Position numbers and translations under genes: made by a program. Positions 27,201 to 39,200 of a stretch of 64,000 bases of DNA are shown piece after piece. This stretch comes from Mytilisepta virgata (lineage: Eukaryota; Mollusca; Bivalvia; Mytilida; Mytilidae). Positions within the stretch are counted from its first letter, which is position 1; every line of letters begins with the position of its first letter. The notes under the pieces were generated by a model. It saw only the letters and a list, made by a program, of their open reading frames with translations. It did not search any database and was not told where the DNA came from. Location: NCBI GenBank assembly GCA_028015205.1, contig CM051512.1, positions 23,901,139-23,965,138 of the forward strand, given 5' to 3'.

Positions 27201-30200
27201 AAACAAGTTATATTTTGTAAATAACACTCATACCTCTAAGGTAAAAAATATCTGTGCTTGGACTGACACTGCTCATGTGATGTGTGTAAGTATCTCCGTC
27301 AGGATCAACAATGGCAAATGTGTAGACATCACCACTCGTTCTGTTTTCAGACAATTCTACCATAGCTGGTAAATCAGGGAATTCTGGAGGCTGTAACAAA
27401 AATAATACCCAATATCTCAAAATAATTAAATTTTTGTCTGTTATCTTTGCATTTTTGACTTCTAACTAGACATCAAGGAAATGGAACCCATCTGTGTGGG
27501 CCCCGCCGTAAATAATTTGTGGTCAAAACTTTGTATGGATAAACTGAAGGTAAGCTTAGTAATAAAGCACTTGAAGTAACTAGACTGAGGCAGTCGGAAA
27601 CGACAGCTATCCCCGCACTCCCCACATTTTGTATCCCTGTGCACCTTTTTCACAATTATACCTTTGAATACAGGCCCAAATTTTGGAAAATTAAAATTAT
27701 AAAACCTTACTGCACATCTAAATACATTATGTGACAATCCTTTATATGAATTAAATACATAAAATGAAAAATGAAAGTGGAGTTAAGGTCACAAGCTTAA
27801 ATCCACCTTTGTTGATAATTGACCCCTGTGGGCCCCAATTTTTGAAAATCAAAATTCTAAAACCTTATTGCACATCTAGATACAGTTTTTGATAATACTG
27901 TATAGAAATTAAATGCATTAAATGAAAAATAAAAGAGTAGTTTAGGTCACAAGCTTAAATTATTAATTTTCGAAATTCGACCCATGTGGGCCTCAATTTT
28001 TGAAAATGAAAATTCTAAAATCCTATTGTGCATCTACATACAGCATGTGACAATAATGTATAGAAATTAAATGCATGAAGTTAAAAATGAACGAGGAGTT
28101 TAGGTCACAAGAAAGTGTGACAGACGGACCGACAGACGACATGACACACAGAAAGACCGACAGGGATGATAACAATATCCCTGAACTTCTTCGAAGTGCG
28201 GGGAAAATAACCGATTCCGGCTATGTACTGAGAGTGATCTTATTCAATATATTTTCAGTTAAAGTGGACATTTTATTGCACTGCTGGATAGCCTTACTTT
28301 CATTGTTATATCCTTTGCACAGCCACTAGTATACATCATAGAAAAACCATAGCGTAGTTATGTGCATGCAAAAAACAGCATCCAAAATTTGTGTATCATT
28401 TGTCATAGAAAGGCCATGGAACTTTTATTTTTTAAGTTTTTTATAAAGATTTCATCAAGTAATTTAGAAATTTTCTTCGTAACAAGGTGAGTTATGACAT
28501 TTTAAATGTTATTAATGTAAAACACTCTTCAAATAAAATAAAATAAAATATGATAATTAAAACTAATAAAACTTTAATTGATGATTGAAATTAACACAAA
28601 ATTTTTATAAACTTTTAGGGTTATGCTACTAATTAATCTTACAATATTTTCATATCACATCATAAAACCTCTTCATCGTTGGTAAAAATTCATCTCAAAA
28701 ATGAAAACCCGTCTTATAAATATTCTATTTTGAAAAAAATGCTAATTAATTAAAAGTTAGCAATTAATTATTAAGTAAATTAAATTTCACATCAGAACAC
28801 CCTGAATCTTCTTAGCTAAATGAATTTTTTATACGCATTTTTACGCAGTAGCTGTCATTCTTCCATTTCATATATGTTTAACTTTTGCTATTGTGGTAAT
28901 ATGTAAACTCAACCCATTTGGACCAGAGCGTACAAGTGTGTGTGACGCATTTAAAAACCTAACAGCATCATGTGAAAAATTAAATCTTCGATGCACTTCC
29001 ACAGTAGACTAATGTGTATACAATATCAAACTAAAATTTCTAAAGCCATATCATTTTAATGTGATCATTCATTTTTATGAAAGAACTATAGAGTAATAAT
29101 GTGCATCTTAAAATTTAATTTTACATAGAATTTATAAATTTTTTTAAAGAAGTGAAGAAAACTTACGCATTAGTACCTATGGCTTTTGGAGATCGAGTCG
29201 CAAAATACCTTATGGTTTTTCTATGACATATGATGGTGGCTTTCAGGAGACTAGTTTTTCAGTGCACATAATTACGCAACAGACTTGCAAAGGATATGGA
29301 GCTATCCAGAGCTCACTGCATGGTGTGGACTTGCAATATTCTAGATGACCTCTGGACATAGTGGTTGATGTTTGATTTATGTTATGTTTATGGCCCTGCT
29401 AGGACATGGGGTTCTCAACATTGACCTAAAGCTTTTACCTTGACCTTTGACCTACAGAGTTGTACATACATTGTGACACACCCTCTGGTGCTAGTGAATA
29501 TCAATGCCAAGTATAAACTTTGAAATCATAAAGGTTCTCAAAATATTGAGAAGACACAATTTGTTTTGCAATCTTGTCATTTTGTCGGTTTCAAAATTTT
29601 CTTTCCGCCATGACAGATGGCCTGACCTTATATAAATATCCGTACTACGACCACAACTGACAATATCGCGGGAAATACATGTAGTATTTTGTCAATGGGA
29701 ACTTCCTTATTTGGAATGTGACATTAGATAGAATCCCTCCAGGAGTTGAAAAGAAAACAAACCATTAAAAACATGGATGAAAATTTTGAATGCCAGATTT
29801 CTGGATTGGAAATATCCCATTAGGAGATGGTATGTTGCTTTATTTTAACTGATAATGATAGAAATATAATATTTTACAGTTTTTGAATAAAAACATGTGG
29901 TTAATATGCCTAAAATCCCGGGGAGTGAATCACTACTAGCTGCTCCATTACGAGTTATGGGATCGCTCTGTAGCTCCGCAGAGTCAAAAGTTGTCACAGG
30001 AGCTACATTATTGTACCTAATTATCAACAGGTTTAAATACGCTGCCAATGCACATAAATACATCATGGCTGGAGTTTCTTTGACAAAGTAAAGAAAATGT
30101 CCATTTGAATATACTGGGTAATCGATTATTTTTTGCTGACATTTTGGGTATCCAATTTGCCGGAGTCTACTGCTTCGCTAGTGAGGGATATAAAAAATAC

Positions 30201-33200
30201 ATTATTCTAATATCGACTTGGCTTCCCTTTCTCTCTCTCTCTCTAATAAAAGATTTTAAAAAAGTACCCCATTGGATGTTGTTATAGTAACTGTTCCTGT
30301 GACCCTGTTATAACACGAATCTTCTGCCCAGACAGTAAATGTATAATAGTGGTATCTGGTTCCCACTTCGTGTGGCAATTTGGTCTTTACGTGGACTGTA
30401 ACTGCAAGAACAGACAAAAATATAAAGTACACTAGAACTTTAATGGCTCCAACTCCAAATGATCATCAAAATATGTTCCAGTTACAAGAAGTTACTGAAG
30501 TTCATTGAAGTACAGGAATTTGCAAGTGCCATGCCGTATGCAAGTTTTGAAAATCCAGTTAATCATTCTGCAACTTTGCTATATGAACAGCCAAAACGCA
30601 TTAAGTGTATATCACATTTTACTGTGACATCACATTTCTACCTGTTTCTAAGATTTCATCAAATAATTTTCATATTCCAAGACAATATATGGATGGATGA
30701 ATTATTGTTTAAAGTTCAGAGGCAAACATTAAGTGCAGATCAGGATGAAAACATGTTGAATATGATCCCTGCTTTGTACTAGACCCAAACACTGAGCCAG
30801 ATTTTTTTAATGTGCTAGCTCAAGAGGCAACTGTCTGCAGGAAGACATATCACCCCACTCATACACATTATACTGACTACAAGCCAACCAGTCATTTACC
30901 CTCACTCCTAGATGCCACGTGCTTGGCATAGAAGCATAAAATAACAATTTTAATGTCTATGGTTTGACCCGGCTGGGGATCGAACATGCCTTCTACCTTC
31001 CGCACTCAAGGCGAGCACGCTACCACGTGACCACTGAGGGGGACCCGAGACAATGTACACATACTTTATGTATTGCCTCAGTGGCAGAAAACTCATATAT
31101 TAAGATATCCAGTCCAAAAATGACAACATGGTCCCATACAACCTAACATCAATGACCTCAGTAATTATTGGTGAACATCAGAAACGCAATAAACCTAACT
31201 TATTTTTACTGATTTTCAGTCAAAAAGAAATATAATTCACAGTCTATTATGGTCTGTATGCCTTTGATCAAATGAATTTTCAAATTCACAAAATCAGACC
31301 ACCACTTCCAAATACAGTCCACTCTCGTTATGTCAAACTCTCTTGAGTCGAATTTTTTATATGGTCCCAAATGTTTTACACTGCAAACCTATGTAGTTTT
31401 ACTCCTTTTTAGTCGAATTTGCATGAGTCGAATTTTCTTCTATCTCGAACTAAATTTTGAATCCAAAATTATAAAAACAACGAAAATTTTATTCGTTATG
31501 TCGAATAATCATTATCAAAACAACACCTTGCAGATTTATCATCTTCACAGGTAAGTTTTATTTCCTGTAATTGACAATGTCTTGATTTATAAGAAATTCA
31601 CAATGATCGTAAAAACAATTTACCTTGAGTAGATTAATTAGTGTCAATTTGCCTACAGAGGTTTTTAATCAAAAAGTTAACCTTCATCTACTATTTTCAC
31701 CAGCACCTACAAAGATTTTAGAATTATCGGAAGTAGTAAATTACCTCCCCTTCGTAACTTTAAAAAATTTTCAGCTCCGTTTAAGTCAAATTTCTTCTAT
31801 CTCGAAATTTTTTTGCCGTCTGAAGTACTTTGATATAACGAGAGTCGACTGTACAACAAAGCAGAGATTCATTATTTTAAAGCAATATTTAAGCTGACTT
31901 ACATAATTTCGTGTCGTAGTAAAAGTATGGATCACTATACGGTGGATTGTAATCTGCGTAATAGTCAGCGTAATTCGCATCAGTAAAATACAGATCAATG
32001 ACACTAGAATCCACATCTAAATAGTCGGGGATCACTGTTCTGTATGTTGACATTGAGAAAACTGGAGCTCCATCTATAAAATAAATAAGATAATCAAATC
32101 AATTACTTCTTGACTTTATTTTATCGTACTGGATACAAAATTTTAGAAATTACATAGAAATACAGTAGAACTTCGATGGTTGGATTTCCAATGGACCATC
32201 GAAATCTGTTTGAGTTACTGAAAGTTTGTTCAAGAAAAGTTTGTACTAGTTGGGTCGCTAATTATTACTGTGTTTTTCTAATTTAAAAGTTAAAAAGTTA
32301 ATCACTAATTAATTAAATTTATAACATCGAACTGTAAAAATTTACTTTTACTTTTTTTAATATTTTTTTCATTACAACTGTAAGTATAAGGTAACAAATT
32401 TTTTCTTTTAACCCTTTTGCCAACGAGTCGCGGTATATCAGAATTCCTGATTCAACTCGCTGACGACGAGTCCAGGTTTACAGGGATTGCCACATACCGT
32501 ATTTTCCTGCCTATAGGTCAAGACTTTTTAACTTTAAAATGACCATTTTACCATTATAAGTCTATGGAGAAAGTATCAATTAGACCTATAGTCCACATAG
32601 ACTTATAGTCCACAAAATAACAGTAGGTTTTATATTTCCCGCTCTTAGAGCGATCGTTCTTATATTTGATACCAGGATAAAGATAAAACAATGGTGGATC
32701 TTTTATTAAAAAATGTGTCAAAAAAAAAAAATTTTGATGATTTAATGGATTTTAAAGTTAGGAAAATGAATTTTAGAAATTTTTTGGCAAGATTGGATGC
32801 CAGGAAAGTATGAATTTTGTATCAAACGTGCCAAATTTGTCCAAAATTGATTAGAATGGACATCGATGATTGGAACTTTATTTCTTGAACTTAAAACTTT
32901 TAAGTACAAAATTGCATATTTAGAGCGATTTTAACGATATTTGAAGACTTTCAACAGCTCTAGCCGCAGAAACCCCTGTTTCCTGCCAAATCTTCGCATT
33001 TTCATTCAAAACTAAAGAGATCACGAAGAGAACGTATTTAATTAACATTTTTATTCAAATGAAGAATGAAAATGGCCCAAAATTAAGGCTCTAAAACATT
33101 AACAAAGAAGTAGCCACTCAAGTCTGCCATCTTGTCAGGAAATCCATCATGCAAGGGTTACTTCCTGTGGGGACTCCATCGGTGAAAGGGTTAATTATTG

Positions 33201-36200
33201 AGTTCGAGACTACAGTGGTAAAATAATTTTTTTTTTATCATTTTCCAAACCAAGATTTGTTTCAACTTTTTCCAGAAACATGAGAAATCTGTGTTTGAGA
33301 AACTGGGGCTTTTTCAATATGACTATAAATGGAAAATTGATGGGATTATCAAAACAGTTCAAGCCATCTGAGTTTAAGTTACTGTAGACTGTGCCATTAG
33401 AAACCAGTAATTCATCAACTATTTTGAGATAACTTAAAATGCAACCTGAAGCAAAATATTTGACCATGACAGCTATGCTGCTTGGCTGATAAATTTCCTA
33501 AACCTGCCATTTTGGTTGGTGTTCTGGGTAAAAAGAAACTGGATGGAAAGACAACCACTCGAGGACCAATAATACTGTCAAGTTCACTCATTTCAAACTA
33601 GAAAGTCTTTAATTAAACTTTTCCCAAAAGTCCTTTGTAAACTAAGTTTGGGGGTGGCAACCATCTTAGACTGTAGTTTGCGTAATTTGAAACAATTCAG
33701 AAAACCAAGGGACTACTGCTGCCAACTTTGGTTTCATTTGGCCAAGTAAAAAAATGTGTTCCAACAAGTTTGGCTGTGATGGCCATCTTGGTTGGCAGTC
33801 CTGGTGATCAATTCTGGGAGAGGTCTACATAAGGAAATTGTTGCTAATTTGGTTTCAGAAAAGATAATCAAACTATAAAATGTTATCAAAGGAACATTGG
33901 ATGAAACACAGCAGGTATTGTCAATAGGTTACATGGACATTTAGGAAATCATCTGTGTTTTTTCTGTTTTCAAAAGAATGTATAAATGCAGAATTTATCA
34001 AAATCAGGAAATATGACATGTTTAGGAAAACGTCACAAATGACAGAAATATTTGAAATAAGGTATAAACTCTAAATTCCAAACAACTTCAGTTAAAAGGT
34101 AAAGAGCAACCAATTTTGTCAATTTTCTCTTCTTTTTTTTTAAATTTTAAAGGCTACTTCCCTAGCAGGAACATGTAAAATGGAATTCAAAGCTTTTTCT
34201 CGTTTTTCTAGATTAGATGGAATTTGTAAAATGTGTGAGACATTGTCTGATGGAATACTTTTTCATCAATATACATGTACATGCATGACTTAATTAAAAT
34301 TATTCTCACTTGGTGTTGTATGATATCGAACAGCAAATGCTTTTTCACTGAGTGTAGTTACAGCATCTGCACCCCAGTCAACTTCACTTCCAATGGATGG
34401 CCACCCAAGATTCTGTACCCGTGTAAGTTTGGGACAATAATTAGGTCTGTAGTCATGGTAAGATGAAGTTGAACTACTTGCAGCAGCGTCACATGTGTCA
34501 TGCGCAATCATGGTGTTACTCTCATACCTGTTAAAATGAATAAAAATTCTATTAACCTGTATTCTTCATCTGGTTCCTTGTTTTGATTTAAGGTATTCAG
34601 ACCATAAATGACCACATGATTCTTCCAGATGTCCTTCGTAATTATTGGCAAACTTCGGAAACACAATACACCATAATTTCTTAGAGGCGGCATACAAACA
34701 ACAAAATGGGTTTTCACTTGGGAAAGATATACAGTTGACTCTCGTTATCTCAAATTGAAAAGGACAAACAAAAATAGTTTGAGATAACAGGAGTTTGACA
34801 TATCAGGAGGAAATATAGTGCAAAGTTAATTATAGGGACCAAAACATTACATTGAGATATCAGGAGTTTTGAGATAAAAGAGTCAAAAAGGAATATAATT
34901 AATAGTACTAACTCATTATGGTCAGGACACCTTAAAATACTTTAGGTCTGTAGTTGTGGTAAGATGAAGTTGAACTACTTGCTTCACCAGGACTGCCAAC
35001 CAAGATGGTCTTCACAGCCAAACTAATTAGAACACAGGACATTTTTTTACTTTTCCTTTTGATGCAGACGTAACCCTTAGCTGAGTTTGGATTCCTGTTT
35101 CTTTTAATTGTTTTTGGTTTTTGATGGTTGTTGTTATAATTCATCATTATAACTTTAACCGGATTTCCAAAATTTTGATCCTGAGCACTGCTGATGAGTT
35201 GTCAGTCAACGAAATAGCCATACAGTGCATCAAATTTATTTCGGTACTTTGTGATACATTTTATTATAAACATAAAAATATTCAATGAATTTAAAACTTA
35301 AAATTTCGGTCATTCATGTTTGTTGAAGAAAGAGACCTTATGGACATTACATCATATAAGAATATAAGAAACTTTGCAATACATTTTAGTCCCAATTTGT
35401 CCTTCAATTATTAGGATAATTTGTTCCTTTGTTACTTTTTTAGTGGGGGGAGGGGGGGAATTTTTTATATGTCAAAGAGGCCTCAGTTAATGTAATACAT
35501 ACCATCCAATCATGTCACCAGAAGTGATGGCTATGCGAAGATGTGAAGGAACTTCATACGTGTATATCATATCCGTCATATTTTCTACAAAATATTTATT
35601 GTCATGATTTCATTATTGAATGAAAAATAAACAAATTTTGCAAGATCTATTGATTAAGTGTAAGTAATGAATAAAACAAATTTTCAAAATTGAAATTAAA
35701 TGTTCTTTCTATGAAGCTAATTCTATACCTTCTGTCATGTCTGTGAAATAAGTTTCAGGAAAAATTTAGCGTGACAGAAGTTCCACATGGAATGGATCTT
35801 ACAGATGAAAGGTGTTACCATGGTTTCACAGGAAAATATTTGGGCTATAGGCATACCATGTATATATGTCATATGAACTTTATTTACCAAAATGACTTAG
35901 AAAAACAACTAGGTCAATGGACACATTTCTAAAAGAGAACCATCTAAGGACCATTGCTACCAAGTCTAGTTCTAATTGGCTGAGTGGTTTCAGACCAGAA
36001 GATTTTTGAGTGAATTTCCCATAGGGTTCTATGTTAAACTAAGTTCGGTTGTGGCAGCCATCTCGGTTGACAGTCCAGGTCATGGGACACAATTCTGAAA
36101 GAGGACCATATAAGGACCATTGCTGCAAAGTCTGGTTTAAATTGGTAAAGTGGTTTCAGATAAAAAGATTTTTCAATGAATTTTCCCATAGGACCCTATG

Positions 36201-39200
36201 TTTAACTAAGTTCGGCTGTGGCTGCCATCTTGGTTAACAGTCCGGGTCATGGGACATCCTTCTAAAAGAGAACCTCCTAAGGACTACTACTGCCAAGTTT
36301 GGTTGCAACTGGCCTTGTAGTTTCATAGAAGAAGATTTTGGAAATTCATCCCCCCTTTTTCCATTTTCAGTAGCAGCAGCCATGTCGTTTGGAAGTCGGG
36401 GATGCCAGACATAATTTTGGAAAGGGGCCACCCAAGGACCATTCCACCAAAGTTTGGTTCAAATTGGCTCAGTTGTTTCAGGGGAGTTGACGAAGAAGTA
36501 AAATTCCCATAGGCTCAATATTAAACTAAGTCCAGCCATGGCGGCCATGTTGGATGGCGTTCGGGGAAACCGAAAACAAATTTTAAAAGGGGCCATCCAA
36601 GGTGCATTCCACCAAAGTTTGGTTCAAATTGGCCTAATGGTCTCAGAGAAGATAACGAAAATGTTAAAATTCCCATAGGCTCAATGTTAAACTAAGTCCA
36701 GCCATGGTGGCCATGTTGGATGGCGTTCGGGGAAACAAAACAAAATTTTAAAGGGGGCCACCAAAGGACCATTCCACCAAAGTTTGGTTCAAATTGGCCT
36801 CATGGTCTCAGACAAGATAACGAAAATGTTAAAATTCCCATAGGGTGCAAGGTTAAACTATGTCCAACCATGGCAGCCATACTAGACGGCGCCCCGGAAA
36901 ACCAAACAAAAGTTTTAAAGGGGACCATCCAAGGACCATTCAACTTAAGTTTGGTTTAAATTGGTTCAGTGGTTTCAGAGGAGTTGACGAAAAAGTAAAA
37001 TTCCCATAGGCTCAATGTTAAACTAAGTCCAGCCATGGCATTCGGGGAAACCGAACACAAATTTTAAAAGGGGCCATCCAAGGACCATTCCACCAAAGTT
37101 TGGTTCAAATTGGCCTAATGGTCTCAGAGAAGATACCGAAAATGTTAAAATTCCCATAGGGTCCAAGGTTAAACTATATCCGACCATGGCAGCCATATTG
37201 GATGGTGCCCGGGAAAACCGAACACAATTTTTAAAGGGGACCATCCAAGGACCATTCCACTTAAGTTTGGTTTAAATTGGTTCAGTGGTTTCAGAGGAGT
37301 TGATAAAAATGTGAAAAGTTTAAGACGACGACGGACGCAAAGTGATGAGAATAGCTCACATGGCCTTTTAGGCCATGTTGTGTATTTATAACAACAAAAA
37401 TAAACGTCTATACTCTATGAGTACATTTTATTGAAGTGATTTTCTCAGCAGATACATTCATACAAAAGATAGAGAACAGATGTCAATTTAACTTTCCCAG
37501 GATAAGAGTTTACATATCATTATGCCAGTGCTGATCAAGATAGCGATAAGGTGGCGGCACTGGCTTAAAACATAATTAATATTAATGTCTTTCTTCAAAC
37601 TGAAATAACCTAGACAAAAGGTCAATATACTATATTTCCTCCCTACTAAATTCCATACGTCAGCATACGTAAAAATAATAATGAATGAAATTGAAAAACA
37701 AAATAATAGCGTTCAGAAAGAAATATAGGACATGCAATTTACAAATATTTTCATCATTTCATGCAAGATCAGACTTAGTGCCTGATTATGATTACACAAG
37801 GATTATTCTGCCTCATATTCGGTGTAACCATAAGTGTCCTATACGCGCACTATTATATTTCAGTAATTAGTCTTTTCGGTGGATTTCTGTTTCTGCATGA
37901 TCTAAATGGGTTACGCCGCGGCACTGTCTTTTCGAAGTCATTTGTTTTACTTTCTTCTGTCGTAGTATTTTCGGTCACTGTTTGTTGTGATTCCTGTGGT
38001 TTATCGATTATGATAATGTCACTTTCGACTGGTTGTTCATACGATTTCGGCATTTTAGTAGACTTTAATTGTTCGGTATGTCTTCTCCACTTTTGTCCAT
38101 TGTCAGTAGCAACTTTGTACATAAGCGGTCCTTCTCGTTCACTAATAATTCCTCCTACCCATGGGTCTTTTCCTCTATAATCCTTCGCAATAACTCTTTG
38201 TCCAACTTCAAAGTCCCTTTCCTTGTTGTTTATTCTCATTTCGCAAGCCTTTTCTTGGTTCATTTTTACGGTGTTTCGTAAATTCGGTTTTAGCAAATGA
38301 AGTCTAGATTTTAAGTCTCTTCCTAGAAATAACTTTGATGGAGTCTCTTTAGTGCTGGTGTGCGGTGTTTGTCTATAAGTCAACAGAAAATTTGCGATCT
38401 TCTTGTTTAAATCTCCATGTTCATTTTTCATTGCTTTCATCGACTGTTTAAATGTTTGAATAAATCTTTCGACAAGTCCGTTTTTTGCCGGATGGTATGG
38501 TGCTGATTTTGTGTGTTTAATACCATTTTGTCTCATAAAATCTTCAAACTCAGCGGATGTGAAACTCGGTCCGTTGTCGGATACAATATGTGCAGGTACT
38601 CCATTTCTGGCAAATACTTGTCTCATAATGTTGATAGTGTTCGTAGCAGTAATCGATTTCATTTCGAAAACTTCGGGCCATTTACTATGTGCATCCACCA
38701 TGACGAAAAACATTCTATTCATAAACGGTCCTGCATAGTCGATATGCACTCTCTGCCATGGAGTTTCGGGCCACTCCCATGGATGTAACGGTGCCAGTGC
38801 TGGTGCGTGCTGATTTATTTGACATCCTGAACAGCTTTTAACTAAAAGTTCAATGTCACTATCAATACCGGGCCACCAGACATGGCCTCTGGCCAACGCC
38901 TTCATCTTCACCACTCCCGGGTGACTACTATGAAGTAGTTCAAGGATTCTTGTCCTGAATTTGTATGGAATTATAACTCTTATTCCCCACATTAAGCAAC
39001 CATGACTTACAGTTATTTCATTTCGTCGTGAAAAATACGGTTTCATTAGCGAATTGTCTGTTTGTTCCCAACCATTCATAGCTTGGTTCAATACCGATGA
39101 TAACACATTTTCTTTGCGAGTTTCATGACGAATTTCGGAGCTCGTAATCGGAAGGTCTTCTAACTGAGACATGTGAAATATGTCATCTGCGTCCTCCCTA

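Larger units (their letters stand above)
25955..27233 (-). other. Intron CAD2a-CAD2b of unit II
   Basis: Contains a GTTTTT microsatellite (25980-26120) and an R-family repeat (26276-27170). Confidence 0.5.
27391..30267 (-). other. Intron CAD1b-CAD2a of unit II
   Basis: 2.9 kb: an about 157-bp tandem repeat (27640-28110), then an element with long imperfect inverted ends (28275-29330). From 29340 to 30267 nothing recognised except a short (CT)n at 30228-30244. Confidence 0.5.
30402..31902 (-). other. Intron CAD1a-CAD1b of unit II
   Basis: Holds a family B SINE (30688-31043) and a Tigger-like MITE (31315-31851). Confidence 0.5.
32074..34309 (-). other. Intron X4-CAD1a of unit II
   Basis: 2.2 kb: a Tigger-like end at about 32163, a piggyBac-like MITE (32412-33190) and an R-family fragment (33500-33930). 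No exon. Confidence 0.5.
34528..35502 (-). other. Intron X3-X4 of unit II
   Basis: Contains a Tigger-like fragment (34732-34890) and a 41-bp copy of part of exon X4 (34942-34982). The rest is unremarkable. Confidence 0.5.

Noticed and set aside
29897..30091. 64-codon plus-strand frame starting [12 protein letters not shown]
   Set aside because: No motif, no splice context and no repeat copy; cannot be supported as a gene.
38511..38788. Plus-strand reading frames opposite the Gypsy integrase
   Set aside because: Antisense shadows of the 1,315-codon polyprotein with no recognisable protein motif.
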